Numbered from the stretch's first letter, positions 1-13,049 are shown. The stretch: DNA of 64,000 nucleotides from Mycolicibacterium chitae (GCF_900637205.1 NZ_LR134355.1:2046001-2110000), one strand, 5' to 3'. The notes: generated by a model not told the origin, from the sequence alone. A program made the numbers and translations.

Positions 1-287
1 AGGGCGCCGATGGCCAGGATCGCGAAGTCCAGGATGGCCCACTCGAAGCGGGTCGCCGACAGGATCGCCACCCGGTCGCCGGGCTGCACGCCCTCGGCGA
101 GCAGACCCTGGGCCGCGGACCGGACCAGCGCGGCGGCCTCGGCGGCGGTGACGGGGCGCCACTGGCCGTCCACCAGGCGCTCATAGATCGGGAAGTTGGG
201 ATCGTCGCGTTCGTGTTCGAAGACGGCGTTGACGACGGTGTCGTGCTCGCCGACTTCAAAGGATGCGGGAACACTTAACTCACGCAA
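1..287 (-). CDS. fadD15: Long-chain fatty-acid-CoA ligase, FadD15-like (5' part only)
   Basis: Runs off the left edge; only the first 95 or so residues are present. The translation begins M-R-E-L-S-V-P-A and continues through a segment with FEHERDDPN and [21 protein letters not shown], which is the N-terminal adenylate-forming domain as I remember it in mycobacterial FadD15. The family activates fatty acids to acyl-CoA with ATP. The start chosen is TTG, about 10 nt after AAAGAGG; an ATG lies 7 nt further upstream but opens only a 4-codon frame. It is divergent from the START-like gene at 385, with a CRP-like site between them. The catalytic C-terminal part cannot be judged. Confidence 0.85.
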   Translation of the reverse strand, partial: MRELSVPASFEVGEHDTVVNAVFEHERDDPNFPIYERLVDGQWRPVTAAEAAALVRSAAQGLLAEGVQPGDRVAILSATRFEWAILDFAILAIGA

Positions 288-323
288 TGCTCATGGCCTC
301 TTTCGGATCGGGACGTCGTCCTC

Positions 324-329
324 AGCCTA
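324..329 (-). promoter_or_regulatory. Putative -10 box (TAGGCT) for fadD15
   Basis: On the minus strand TAGGCT fits the mycobacterial TANNNT -10 pattern and would start transcription near position 317, giving a leader of about 30 nt with the AAAGAGG ribosome site. No clear -35 is seen. Prediction from pattern only. Confidence 0.4.
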
Positions 330-348
330 ATAGGCGCTCCGGGTGCGG

Positions 349-364
349 TGTGACGGTCCTCACC
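349..364. promoter_or_regulatory. CRP-like binding site between fadD15 and the START-like gene
   Basis: Reads TGTGA, six bases, then TCACC: nine of ten positions of the TGTGA-N6-TCACA consensus used by mycobacterial CRP (Rv3676 family). Its centre lies about 40 bp upstream of the predicted fadD15 start point near 317, the spacing of a class II activator site. Confidence 0.45.
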
Positions 365-384
365 GGTGGGGCGTATGTGAAGCT

Positions 385-783
385 ATGCCCATGAACAGCA
401 TCCAGGTGGCCGACGAGACGTTCATCGCCGCCGATCCGGGGTTGGTCGGAGAGGCCGTCGCGGATCCCGCCCGGTGGCGGCAGTGGTGGCCGGACCTGCA
501 CCTGCAGGTGGTCGAGGAACGCGGGGACAAGGGCATCCGCTGGACCGTCGCCGGCCCGCTGACCGGCACCATGGAGATCTGGCTGGAACCCATGCTCGAC
601 GGCGTGTTGCTGCACTACTTCCTGCACGCCGAACCGGCCGGGGTCTCCGCGCACGCGCTCGCCAAGCTGAACCTGGCCAAGCTGGTGCACCGGCGCCGGG
701 TCGCCGGCAAGAACATGTCCTTCCAGATCAAGGCCGAACTCGAGGCCGATCGCCCGGTGGGGGTGGCCCCGCAAGCCCGATAG
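385..783 (+). CDS. START-like/polyketide-cyclase family protein (Rv2186c-like)
   Basis: A 132-residue soluble protein beginning MPMNSIQVADETFIAA. The opening strand, the PARWRQWWPDL segment and the alternating strands ending in an Ala/Leu-rich C-terminal helix look like the helix-grip fold that binds lipids or hydrophobic ligands. I recall it as the counterpart of M. tuberculosis Rv2186c. ATG at 385 and ATG at 391 are both possible; neither has a strong ribosome site. It is the first of a plus-strand run (START, START, ArsA-like, partner, acyltransferase) that suggests a lipid-related unit. Substrate unknown. Confidence 0.75.
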   Translation: MPMNSIQVADETFIAADPGLVGEAVADPARWRQWWPDLHLQVVEERGDKGIRWTVAGPLTGTMEIWLEPMLDGVLLHYFLHAEPAGVSAHALAKLNLAKLVHRRRVAGKNMSFQIKAELEADRPVGVAPQAR

Positions 784-867
784 CCGGTCCCGGGCAACAG
801 CACCGGGGTACCGTTTTATCCCAAGGCGACCCGTTCCGCGCCCGCGGTTTCACAGTTAGGCAGCAAG

Positions 868-1302
868 TTGGCGGACAAGACCACGCAGACCATCTACATC
901 GAGGCCGATCCCGGCACGGTCATGGATGTCATCGCCGACATCGGCTCCTACCCCGAGTGGGTCAAGGAGTACAAGGAGACCGAGGTGCTCGAGACCGAGA
1001 GCTCGGGGCTGCCCAAGACCGCGCGCCTGGTGCTGGACGCCGCGGTCCTGCGCGACACGATGGTGCTGTCCTACGAATGGCCGGCCGACCGCAAGTCGGT
1101 GCGCTGGTCGCTGGTGTCCAGCTCGCTGCTGAAGGCGCTCGACGGCGCGTATCGGTTGACGCCCAAGGGGTCTGGCACCGAGGTCACCTACGAACTGTCC
1201 GTGGACCTGCTGATCCCGATGATCGGACTGCTCAAGCGCAAGGCCGAGCGCAGGTTGACCGACACCGCGCTGAAGGATCTGAAGAAAAGAGTCGAGGGCT
1301 GA
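868..1302 (+). CDS. START-like/polyketide-cyclase family protein (Rv2185c, TB16.3-like)
   Basis: 144 residues starting from TTG, beginning MADKTTQTIYIEADP and ending LKDLKKRVEG, nearly colinear with M. tuberculosis TB16.3 as I remember it. It has the helix-grip signature: early strands, the PEWVKEYKE helix, and a long C-terminal helix rich in Lys/Arg. It is a second START-like protein in tandem with the gene at 385, with 84 nt between them. The family binds hydrophobic ligands; no ligand is known to me for this one. The TTG start is supported by the conserved N-terminus rather than by a ribosome site. The ATPase gene follows 17 nt later. Confidence 0.82.
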   Translation: MADKTTQTIYIEADPGTVMDVIADIGSYPEWVKEYKETEVLETESSGLPKTARLVLDAAVLRDTMVLSYEWPADRKSVRWSLVSSSLLKALDGAYRLTPKGSGTEVTYELSVDLLIPMIGLLKRKAERRLTDTALKDLKKRVEG

Positions 1303-1319
1303 CCGCTACCGCCGAATCC

Positions 1320-2567
1320 GTGTCGGCCGAGCACACCCGGATCAGTCTCTTCGTCGGCAAGGGTGGGGTCGGCAAGTCGACGCTGGCGTGCGCCACCGCG
1401 GTGCGCGACGCGCAGTCCGGGCAGCGGGTCCTGGTGGTGTCCACCGATCAGGCGCATTCGCTGGGCGATGTGCTGGGCGTGGCGGTGCCGCCCACCGGCG
1501 GCCGGGAACCGGTGCGGGTGCTGACCGACGACGCCGACGCCGGCGGTGGGCTGTTGGACGCGCTGGCGTTGGACACCCTGGCGCTGTTGGAGTCCCGGTG
1601 GCGGGAGATCGCCCGTCCGCTCGGCGAGCAGTTCCCCGAATCCGATCTGGGTGACGTTGCCCCCGAGGAACTTTCGGCGCTGCCCGGCGTCCAGGAGGTG
1701 CTGGGCCTGCACGAGGTGGGCGAGTTGGCGGCCTCGGCGGGCTGGGACCACATCGTGGTCGACTGCGCGTCGACGGCCGACGCGCTGCGGATGCTCACCC
1801 TGCCCTCGACGTTCGGGCTCTACGTGGAACGCGCCTGGCCGCGGCACCGCCGGCTGTCCATGGCCGACAGCGGCGCCACCGCGGTGGTCGTCGAGCTGCT
1901 CGAGCGCATCACCGCCGGGGTCGAGCAGCTCTCGGAGTTGCTGACCGACGGCTCGGCCGTCGGTGCGCACCTGGTGCTCACCCCGGAGCGGGTGGTGGCC
2001 GCCGAGGCGGCCCGCACCCTGGGCTCACTGGCGCTGATGGGGGTGCGGGTGGCCGAGCTGATCGTCAATCAGGTTCTGGCCCAAGATGATTCGTACGAGT
2101 ATCAGAACCTGCCCGAGCATCCGGCGTTCGACTGGTACGCCGAGCGCATCGCCGAGCAGCGGGCGGTCCTCGACGAGCTGTCGGGCACCATCGGCGACGT
2201 CGAATTGGTGCTGGTGCCGCATCTGCCCGGTGAGCCGATCGGGCCCAAGGCCCTTGGGCACCTGCTCGACAGCGTGCGCCGGCGCGACGGCGCGGCCCCG
2301 CCCGGACCGCTGCGTCCCGTCGTGGACCTGGAGTCCGGCGTCGGTCTCGAAGCGGTGTACCGGATGCAGCTAGAGTTGCCGCACGTGGACTCGGGCACGC
2401 TCACGCTGGGCCGGGTCGACGACGATCTGATCATCGGGGTGGGGGGCATGCGGCGTCGAGTGCGGCTGGCGTCGGTGCTGCGGCGCTGCATCGTGATCGG
2501 GGCCCAACTCAAGGGCACCGAATTGACCGTCCGTTTCCGACCCAACCCGGAGGTGTGGCCACGATGA
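1320..2567 (+). CDS. ArsA/GET3-like anion-transporting ATPase (Rv2184c-like)
   Basis: 415 residues from GTG. A deviant Walker A (GKGGVGKST, residues 13-21) opens the protein and is followed by a switch-like STDQAHS motif (residues ~44-50) and VVDCAS, typical of the ArsA/GET3/MinD superfamily of dimeric ATPases. No metal-binding Cys cluster or membrane segment is visible, so arsenite transport is unlikely. The C-terminal ~60 residues look like an alpha-crystallin-type beta region (LELPHVDSGTLTLGRVDDDL), as seen in ArsA-like proteins of actinobacteria and chloroplasts. It overlaps the next gene by ATGA, so the two are probably coupled. Role unknown. Confidence 0.8.
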   Translation: MSAEHTRISLFVGKGGVGKSTLACATAVRDAQSGQRVLVVSTDQAHSLGDVLGVAVPPTGGREPVRVLTDDADAGGGLLDALALDTLALLESRWREIARPLGEQFPESDLGDVAPEELSALPGVQEVLGLHEVGELAASAGWDHIVVDCASTADALRMLTLPSTFGLYVERAWPRHRRLSMADSGATAVVVELLERITAGVEQLSELLTDGSAVGAHLVLTPERVVAAEAARTLGSLALMGVRVAELIVNQVLAQDDSYEYQNLPEHPAFDWYAERIAEQRAVLDELSGTIGDVELVLVPHLPGEPIGPKALGHLLDSVRRRDGAAPPGPLRPVVDLESGVGLEAVYRMQLELPHVDSGTLTLGRVDDDLIIGVGGMRRRVRLASVLRRCIVIGAQLKGTELTVRFRPNPEVWPR

Positions 2568-2932
2568 GTGCGACCCACCCCGAGCTCGGCCCGGAGCTGC
2601 GCCAGCTCGCGCAGCTGATCCTGGACCGCCTCGATCCCGCCCTGCGCTCGGCGGCCGCGCTGGCCGCAGCGCGCAGCGCCGCGGGGCCCGGCCGCTGCCA
2701 GCAGGTGTGGTGCCCGGTGTGTGCGCTGGCCGCGCTGGCCACCGGCGAGGAGCATCCGCTGCTCGGCATCATCTCCGAGCACAGCGTGGCGTTGCTGGAG
2801 GTGGTCCGGGCGATCCTGGCCGACACCGACGCCGCCGAGGCCGGTCCCGCCGAGCACCCCGAGCCGCCGACCGAGCCGCCCCCGCCGCCCAGGGGCCGCT
2901 ACGAACCGATCCCGGTCACCGTCGAGGAATAG
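2564..2932 (+). CDS. Conserved protein with a CxxC pair (Rv2183c-like)
   Basis: 122 residues from an ATG whose ATGA overlaps the stop of the ATPase gene; GGAGG lies 10 nt upstream. The centre contains CQQVWCPVC (three Cys within nine residues), which could hold a metal or a disulfide, and the last ~35 residues are Pro/Glu-rich and probably disordered. No enzyme signature. The tight coupling suggests it is a partner or regulator of the ArsA-like ATPase. I recognise it only as the Rv2183c type; function unknown. Confidence 0.75.
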   Translation: MSATHPELGPELRQLAQLILDRLDPALRSAAALAAARSAAGPGRCQQVWCPVCALAALATGEEHPLLGIISEHSVALLEVVRAILADTDAAEAGPAEHPEPPTEPPPPPRGRYEPIPVTVEE

Positions 2933-3024
2933 CCGGGATTGACCCGCTGCCGTGTGGTCGCGCGCAGGCGGGGTGGGTAAAGTTGCGCGCAGCATCGTCC
3001 GATGCGGCCAACTCGGGAGGGTCC

Positions 3025-3753
3025 ATGTGGTATTGGATTTTCAAGTACATCCTGCTGGGACCCTTGCTGGCCTTGCTCGGTCGACCCAAAGTCGAAGGAC
3101 TCGAACACGTTCCGGCCGACGGTCCGGCGATTCTGGCCAGTAACCACCTGGCCGTGATGGACAGCTTCTATTTGCCGCTGGTGGTACGGCGGCGGATCAC
3201 CTTCCTGGCCAAGCAGGAGTACTTCACCGGCACCGGCCTCAAGGGCCGCCTCCTGGCGTGGTTCTACACCGTGGTGGGGCAGGTCCCCATCGACCGCACC
3301 AACGCCGACTCCGCGCAGGACGCCCTGAATACCGCCGCGCGCATCCTCGGCCAGGGCAAGCTGCTGGGCATGTACCCGGAGGGCACCCGCTCCCCGGACG
3401 GCCGGCTTTACAAGGGCAAGACCGGCCTGGCCCGGCTGGCGCTGGAGACCGGCGTACCCGTCATTCCCGTCGCGATGATCGGCACCGACGTCGTCAACCC
3501 GCCGGGAACCAAGGGCCTGCGGTTCGGCCGGGTCACGGTGCGGTTCGGCGAGCCGATGGACTTCTCCCGGTTCGACGGCATGGCCGGCAACCGCTTCATC
3601 GAACGCGCCGTCATCGACGAGGTGATCTACGAGCTGATGGGGCTGTCCGGTCAGGAATACGTCGACATCTACGCCGCCACCCTCAAAGAGGGTGCAGCGC
3701 CTGCTCAGAACGGTCAGCCGCCGGCGCGTCTGCCGCAGTCCGCGGCCGGCTGA
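3025..3753 (+). CDS. 1-acylglycerol-3-phosphate acyltransferase (PlsC family, Rv2182c-like)
   Basis: 242 residues. The start ATG follows GGGAGG by a few bases. PlsC motifs are in order: NHLAVMD (the HX4D catalytic pair, residues 40-46), the VPIDR block, EGTRS (residues 119-123) for phosphate binding, and a [10 protein letters not shown] block. A hydrophobic N-terminal helix ([14 protein letters not shown]) would anchor it to the inner membrane. The family transfers an acyl chain to lysophosphatidic acid in phospholipid synthesis. Its last 71 nt overlap the 3' end of the oppositely oriented mannosyltransferase gene. Confidence 0.88.
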   Translation: MWYWIFKYILLGPLLALLGRPKVEGLEHVPADGPAILASNHLAVMDSFYLPLVVRRRITFLAKQEYFTGTGLKGRLLAWFYTVVGQVPIDRTNADSAQDALNTAARILGQGKLLGMYPEGTRSPDGRLYKGKTGLARLALETGVPVIPVAMIGTDVVNPPGTKGLRFGRVTVRFGEPMDFSRFDGMAGNRFIERAVIDEVIYELMGLSGQEYVDIYAATLKEGAAPAQNGQPPARLPQSAAG

Positions 3754-4957
3754 CCGGCCCCGCGACCGCCTTGGCGGCCAGACCGGCCACGACGATCGTC
3801 GCGATCGCCCACCAGATGTAGGAACCGCCCAGCAACTGCCGCCACCACGCCGCTTCGGCCTCCTGATGTTCGGGAAGCAGGTCGATGGGCGGCCAGATCA
3901 TCAACGCCAGACCCACCGCGGTCACCACGGCCAGCGCGGCGTTGCGATGCCGCCAGGCCAGCACCGCGGTGACCACCAGCGTGGGCAGCGCCCAGACCCA
4001 GTGGTGCGACCATGACACCGGCGAGACCACCAGGCCGAACAGCGCCACGCAGATCAGCGCGAGCACCGACTCCGGGCCGTCCGAGCCCGCGGCCAGGATC
4101 CGTCGCACCGCCCACACCGTCAGGCCCAGGACCGCGAAGCAGGCCAGCACCCACACCACGAAGCGGACGTTCTCGGCCAGGCCCAGCCGCGCCAGCGCAC
4201 CGGAGATGTTCTGGTTGGTGTTCAACGTCGCGGTGCCGATCCGGTCGGTGTTGATCACCGTCGTCGTCCAGTATTCGATCGAATCCCGCCAGGCCAGCGC
4301 GAATCCCAGCAGTGTCGCGGCGACGAAGGACGCCGCGGCCACCAGGACCGCGCGCACGTCGCGGCGCAGCACGAAATACACCAGGAACACCGCGGGCGTC
4401 AGCTTCAGCGCGATCGCCAGGCCCAGCAGCATGCCCCGCGGCCACGGCGTGCGACGGGGCACGGTATCGGCGAGCACCAACGTCATCAGCACCACGTTGA
4501 TCTGCCCGAAGTCGAAGTTGGATACCAGCGGCTCGAGCCAGAGGGCTGCGGGCGCGGTGATTGCCGCGGCCAGCCACCAGCGGTGCGCCGGCGCGCCGGC
4601 GAACACCTCCAACCGGGTCAGCACGATCATCGTGGCAACCACCAGCAGCACCAGCGTGGTGATGGTGATCGCGATGCCGGCGCCGGGCAGCGACAGCCAG
4701 GCGAACGGGCTGAAGAGCACCGCCGACAGCGGCGGATAGGTGAACGGCAGGTCGATCCCGCCGACGGTGTGGAACGTCACGCCCTCGCTGTACAGCGGTT
4801 GGGAGTCCAACCAGGCCCGGCCGCCCATGCGGTAGACGTCGATGTCGATCCGGTACGGGTTGGGCGCGAACAGCCGCCACACCGCGTAGCCGAGGGCCGC
4901 CACGGTGGCCAGTTGAAACACCCGCCAGGCGGCCAGCCGCCGTCGCTGTTTAGTCAT
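3683..4957 (-). CDS. Alpha-(1->2) mannopyranosyltransferase, GT87 family (Rv2181-like)
   Basis: 424 residues, polytopic with about ten hydrophobic segments. An acidic loop motif ([15 protein letters not shown]) follows the first membrane helix, where GT-C enzymes keep their catalytic acidic residues, and [11 protein letters not shown] is typical of the GT87 family. Rv2181 uses polyprenyl-phosphomannose on the outer face of the membrane to add alpha-1,2-mannose to lipomannan and lipoarabinomannan. A TAGTCT -10 box lies 9 nt before the ATG, so the leader is very short. The gene is divergent from the membrane protein at 5008 and overlaps plsC tail to tail. Confidence 0.88.
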   Translation of the reverse strand: MTKQRRRLAAWRVFQLATVAALGYAVWRLFAPNPYRIDIDVYRMGGRAWLDSQPLYSEGVTFHTVGGIDLPFTYPPLSAVLFSPFAWLSLPGAGIAITITTLVLLVVATMIVLTRLEVFAGAPAHRWWLAAAITAPAALWLEPLVSNFDFGQINVVLMTLVLADTVPRRTPWPRGMLLGLAIALKLTPAVFLVYFVLRRDVRAVLVAAASFVAATLLGFALAWRDSIEYWTTTVINTDRIGTATLNTNQNISGALARLGLAENVRFVVWVLACFAVLGLTVWAVRRILAAGSDGPESVLALICVALFGLVVSPVSWSHHWVWALPTLVVTAVLAWRHRNAALAVVTAVGLALMIWPPIDLLPEHQEAEAAWWRQLLGGSYIWWAIATIVVAGLAAKAVAGPVSRPRTAADAPAADRSEQALHPL

Positions 4958-4994
4958 GACCTGAACAGACTATCCGGGTTGCCCAGCAACGCAG

Positions 4995-5000
4995 TAAGTT
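4995..5000 (+). promoter_or_regulatory. -10 box (TAAGTT) for a leaderless transcript
   Basis: TAAGTT, exactly 7 nt, then GTG at 5008. The geometry predicts transcription starting on the start codon and decides the GTG over the ATG 21 nt downstream. Confidence 0.55.
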
Positions 5001-5007
5001 CACGGCC

Positions 5008-5907
5008 GTGCCCCAGTGGTCCGTCGACATGAGGTTCGACTTCATCACCCAGAGCCGGCTGCCGCTGATGTGGTGCCTGATCGCGTTCATCCTGACGTTC
5101 TGCATCACCCGGGCGATCGTGCGCTACATCCGGGCGACGGCCGAGGACACCGCGCCCAAGAAGTGGTGGCAACCCCGCAACCTGTCGCTGGGCGGCGGCA
5201 AGGGTGACGGCAAGGGCGACGGTAAGGGCTTCCACCTGCACCACGTGGTGTTCGGCGTGCTGCTGGTGCTGATCTCCGGGGTCGCGATGGTGACGCTCGC
5301 GGTCGACGGGGGCGTGGGCGCCTTCACCACCGCGGCCATCTTCTTCGGCATCGGCGCCGCGCTGGTGCTCGACGAGTTCGCGCTGATCCTGCACCTGCAG
5401 GACGTCTACTGGTCGGAGGACGGGCGCACCTCGGTCGACGCGGTGTTCATCGCCGTGGCCGTGGCGGGCCTGCTGATGCTGGGCTTCAACCCGCTGGCGT
5501 TCTTCGACATCGACATCTGGCGCGCCGACGACTCGTGGGTGGTCCGCGCCGCGGTCATCGGCTGGGCGGTGGCCAGCCTGGCGCTCGCGCTCGTCGTGCT
5601 CGCCAAGGGCAAGGTGTGGACGGGCCTGCTCGGCATGGGGGTGCCGCCGCTGCTGGTGATCGGGGCGGTGCGGCTGTCCCGGCCGCACGCGCCGTGGGCG
5701 CGCTGGCGCTACCTGGACCATCCGCACAAGATGGACCGGGCGCTGCAGCGGGAACGCCGGATCCGGCGCCCGCTGGTGCGGGCCAATCTGTGGTTGCAGA
5801 GCGCGCTGGCCGGCATGCCGCGCCTGCCCGACGACACCGCCATCGACGCGACGCTGGACCGCCAGGTGCACCCGGCGCCCGCGCCGATCTCCGCCGCGAC
5901 TGGATAG
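5008..5907 (+). CDS. Conserved polytopic membrane protein (Rv2180c-like)
   Basis: 299 residues with six or so hydrophobic segments: one after the N-terminus (PLMWCLIAFILTFCI), then a glycine/lysine repeat (GDGKGDGKGDGKG-like, about residue 70), a HLHHVVFG motif, further helices, and a basic cytoplasmic tail rich in Arg from residue ~230. The histidine cluster next to a membrane edge could bind a metal, but no family function is known to me. It lies between a mannosyltransferase and RNase AS. The GTG start is supported by a leaderless -10 box; ATG at 5029 is the alternative. Confidence 0.78.
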   Translation: MPQWSVDMRFDFITQSRLPLMWCLIAFILTFCITRAIVRYIRATAEDTAPKKWWQPRNLSLGGGKGDGKGDGKGFHLHHVVFGVLLVLISGVAMVTLAVDGGVGAFTTAAIFFGIGAALVLDEFALILHLQDVYWSEDGRTSVDAVFIAVAVAGLLMLGFNPLAFFDIDIWRADDSWVVRAAVIGWAVASLALALVVLAKGKVWTGLLGMGVPPLLVIGAVRLSRPHAPWARWRYLDHPHKMDRALQRERRIRRPLVRANLWLQSALAGMPRLPDDTAIDATLDRQVHPAPAPISAATG

Positions 5908-5910
5908 GGT
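5905..5910 (+). promoter_or_regulatory. -10 box (TAGGGT) for RNase AS
   Basis: TAGGGT lies 8 nt before the GTG at 5919, consistent with a leaderless mRNA. It overlaps the stop codon of the upstream gene, so RNase AS can have its own promoter. Confidence 0.45.
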
Positions 5911-5918
5911 GGTCGCCC

Positions 5919-7878
<1,960 letters not shown>

Positions 7879-7884
7879 CCGGTC

Positions 7885-9123
7885 CTACGGTCCCAGCAGC
7901 GCGGTGAGGTTGCTGCCCAGCGACCACGCCGCCGCGGCCACCGATCCGGTGAGCACCAGCACGATCGCCAGCCAGATGACACCGGCGCGGCGCGCCCGCT
8001 GCCGGGCCCACGCGAACTCGTGCAGGTCGATGCCGGCGAACTGGCCGACCGGCGGCAGTTCGCCCGCGCTGCCGGGGGCGTCCGCCCAGTCCTCGTCCGC
8101 CCAGTCCTCGGGTCCGCGGGTCATGGCCCGGGTGGGGTGGCGGACCGGCAGGATCGGCTCGGCGGCGGGCCGGGGCCGACGCTCGGTGGTGTGTTCGTGC
8201 ATCCGGCTGTGATGCAGTTCGGCCGAGGCGTGCTGCGCGGAGTTCTGCGGTGCGGGGACCTGGAACGCCGGCAGGTTCAACTCGGCGGCGATGGCGTCCA
8301 GGTGCTCGGCCATCGCCGCGGCGTCCGGATACCGCCCGGCGGCGTCGCGCGCGGTCGCGCGCAGCACCAGCTCGTCGAATTGTGGTGGCACACCGCCGAT
8401 CTGGGTGCTGGGGGCGGGGACGTCGTTGTCCATCCGCTGATATGCCAGGGCCAGGGCGGTATCGCCGGTGAACGGCGTTGTCCCGGTGAGTAATTCGTAG
8501 GTGAGGACCCCGACCGAATACACGTCGCTGCGTGGGTCGGAGCTGCCGCTGGCGACCTGTTCGGGCGACAGGTACGCGGCGGTGCCCAAAATCACACTCG
8601 TGGAGGTGATCCCGGCCTCGGCGACGGCACGCACGAGCCCGAAGTCGACGAGCTTGACCTCGCCGTCGTCGGAGATCAGCACGTTCTCCGGTTTGACGTC
8701 GCGGTGCACCAGCCCCGCGCGGTGGGCGACCGCCAGGCCGCCGAGCACGGGCCGCAGCACCGCGGTGACCGCGTGCGGCGGCATCGGCCCGCGTTCGCGC
8801 AGCAGCTCGCGCAGCGTGCCGCCGTCGACGAGTTCCATCACCAGGAACGGATGACGGCCGTCGGTGCCCTGGTCGTAGACCGCGACCAGGCCGGGATGCT
8901 TGAGCCGGGCCACCGCGCGGGCCTCGAGCTGGAACCGGGTGAGGAACTGCTGGTCACCGGCGTAGCGGGCGTCCATCACCTTGCAGGCCACCGGGCGGTC
9001 CAGCCGGGTGTCCAGGCCCCGGTAGACCGTCGACATGCCGCCGGTGGCGATCTTGGTCTCCACCAGGTAGCGGCCGTCGAGCAGCTCACCCTCCAGCGGG
9101 TCGCTCGGCGCGGTTGGCGTCAC
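7885..9123 (-). CDS. pknL: Serine/threonine protein kinase PknL
   Basis: 412 residues from GTG. The kinase domain fills residues ~19-280: glycine loop GGMST, catalytic Lys48 in VACKVMD, HRDVKPEN catalytic loop, DFG, and activation loop with threonine/serine-rich SITSTSV-type sequence before GTAAYLSPE. A ~100-residue Pro/Arg/Glu-rich linker follows, then one membrane helix (VIWLAIVLVLTGSVAAAAW) and a short outer tail with no PASTA repeats, as in M. tuberculosis PknL. It is divergent from the gene for its known substrate homologue, with 41 bp between start codons. Confidence 0.95.
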   Translation of the reverse strand: MTPTAPSDPLEGELLDGRYLVETKIATGGMSTVYRGLDTRLDRPVACKVMDARYAGDQQFLTRFQLEARAVARLKHPGLVAVYDQGTDGRHPFLVMELVDGGTLRELLRERGPMPPHAVTAVLRPVLGGLAVAHRAGLVHRDVKPENVLISDDGEVKLVDFGLVRAVAEAGITSTSVILGTAAYLSPEQVASGSSDPRSDVYSVGVLTYELLTGTTPFTGDTALALAYQRMDNDVPAPSTQIGGVPPQFDELVLRATARDAAGRYPDAAAMAEHLDAIAAELNLPAFQVPAPQNSAQHASAELHHSRMHEHTTERRPRPAAEPILPVRHPTRAMTRGPEDWADEDWADAPGSAGELPPVGQFAGIDLHEFAWARQRARRAGVIWLAIVLVLTGSVAAAAWSLGSNLTALLGP

Positions 9124-9151
9124 CGGGCCATCCTGCCACGCGTGGCGCGCT

Positions 9152-9157
9152 TAGACT
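9152..9157 (+). promoter_or_regulatory. -10 box (TAGACT) for the PknL-substrate gene
   Basis: TAGACT, then exactly 7 nt, then GTG at 9165: ideal geometry for a leaderless transcript. It sits in the 41-bp gap between pknL and this gene, so one small region must serve both. Confidence 0.6.
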
Positions 9158-9164
9158 CGAAGCC

Positions 9165-9562
9165 GTGAGCAGCATTCCGACCGCGGACGACGTCCTCGAT
9201 CCCACCGAACCGGTCATCGAACTCCAAGAAGTGGCGAAGATGCTGGGCATTCCGCTGACCAAGGCGCAGCAGCAGTTGCGCGACGGGCACCTGATCGCGG
9301 TCCGCCGCGACCGAGTCATCGTGGTCCCGCGGATCTTCTTCACCGAGGCCGGCGCCGTCGTCAAACCGCTGCCGGGCCTGCTGTCGGTGCTGCGCGACGG
9401 CGGCTACCGCGACACCGAGATCCTGCGCTGGTTGTTCACCGCCGACCCCACGCTGACGCTGACCTTCGACGGCACCCAGGAGGTACGCGAGAACGCGCGC
9501 CCGGTCGACGCGCTGCACGCCCATCAGGCGCGGGAGGTGGTCCGCCGCGCCCAAGCCATGGC

Positions 9563-9569
<7 letters not shown>
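9165..9569 (+). CDS. DNA-binding protein, PknL substrate family (Rv2175c-like)
   Basis: 134 residues from GTG. A winged-helix region covers residues ~15-70 (VIELQEVAKMLGIPLTKAQQQLRDGHLIAVRR), followed by a conserved C-terminal half ending VDALHAHQAREVVRRAQAMAY, identical to my memory of Rv2175c. In M. tuberculosis PknL phosphorylates an N-terminal threonine and this abolishes DNA binding. With the GTG start the N-terminus is short and that threonine is not obviously conserved; the ATG at 9114 would add 17 residues but would overlap pknL. The stop overlaps the convergent mptA end by 7 bp. Confidence 0.88.
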
Positions 9570-12216
<2,647 letters not shown>

Positions 12217-12218
12217 TC

Positions 12219-12224
12219 ACAGTA
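12219..12224 (-). promoter_or_regulatory. Putative -10 box (TACTGT) for idsA2-mptA
   Basis: In the 127-nt gap after lppM, TACTGT on the minus strand fits TANNNT and would start RNA near 12212, leaving a short leader that contains GAAAGGGG. A second TANNNT (TACGCT) lies just upstream of it. Confidence 0.4.
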
Positions 12225-12271
12225 GAGCGTAGGTCCTCGGAAGGCACGTCGAGAACGGTGCCCCGTCGCAG

Positions 12272-12991
12272 CTAGTCCTTGTCGGTATCGGTGTCGCGGC
12301 CGGCCTCGGCGCCCACCCGCGGGGAGCGGTCCCGCGCCGAATAGGCCAGCGCGGCGACCGCGCCCGCGGCGATCATGGCCGCGATGCCCAGCACCCAGGC
12401 CGCCCCGGTGAACGAGCGGGTGCTCGGATCGGTATAGCGAGCCTGGGCGTTCATGGTGTTGACGATGCCGGGTTCCAGCTGCCACTCCACCACCTCGGTG
12501 GCGATCCGGTCGCCGTTGGTGGAGGTGACCTCGCCGGGGAAGGACACCGTGAGCTCGACCTCGGCCTCGGCGTCCGACAGTGCGGTGAGGTCGACCCGGC
12601 CCTCGAGGATGACCAGGTTGCCGGCGCGGCGCAGCGACAGGTCGACGCCGGCGGCGTCGCGGTTCATGTTGGCCAGCTGCGGCAATTCGGCGAAGCTCAG
12701 GTTGGAGAACACCGCCTCGGAGCCGACGTAGCCGTCGGCCTCGTAGTCGGAGACGGCGACCTTGTGCGCGAACGGCAGGTCGTTGGCCAGCTGCGGGCCC
12801 GTGTCGTCGGCGTCGCGGGGGACGGCCGCGGCGATGATCCGGCCGGACACCAGGTCGTCGGGGGACACCGTGATCGACGCGCGCACCCGCACGCAGCCGA
12901 CGGCCATCGGGACCAAGAGCAGCAGCAGGACGGTCAGGGTGACCAGTCGCCGACGGCGCTGACGGCGGTGTTGGAGGGTGACGCGCGGCAC
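12272..12991 (-). CDS. lppM: Lipoprotein LppM
   Basis: 239 residues from GTG. A strongly basic N-terminus (HRRQRRRR) and hydrophobic stretch lead to a lipobox ending AVGC near residue 31, marking lipid attachment. The central ~140 residues form alternating strands typical of the LppM folded domain, and a single C-terminal membrane helix (AAWVLGIAAMIAAGAVAALAY) precedes a charged tail. In M. tuberculosis LppM (Rv2171) has been linked to phagosome manipulation and envelope lipid content. Same order as there: GNAT, lppM, then idsA2, but the gene I recall between lppM and idsA2 is missing here. Confidence 0.87.
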   Translation of the reverse strand: MPRVTLQHRRQRRRRLVTLTVLLLLLVPMAVGCVRVRASITVSPDDLVSGRIIAAAVPRDADDTGPQLANDLPFAHKVAVSDYEADGYVGSEAVFSNLSFAELPQLANMNRDAAGVDLSLRRAGNLVILEGRVDLTALSDAEAEVELTVSFPGEVTSTNGDRIATEVVEWQLEPGIVNTMNAQARYTDPSTRSFTGAAWVLGIAAMIAAGAVAALAYSARDRSPRVGAEAGRDTDTDKD

Positions 12992-13049
12992 CGAGCTATC
13001 GTGCCAGACTCGCCCGCCGGATACCGGCGTGGCGCGCAACTTCGCCGAT

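Noticed and set aside
3096..3108. GAACACGTTC palindrome as an SOS/LexA box
   Set aside because: It lies inside the plsC coding region and lacks the four-base spacer of the mycobacterial SOS box.
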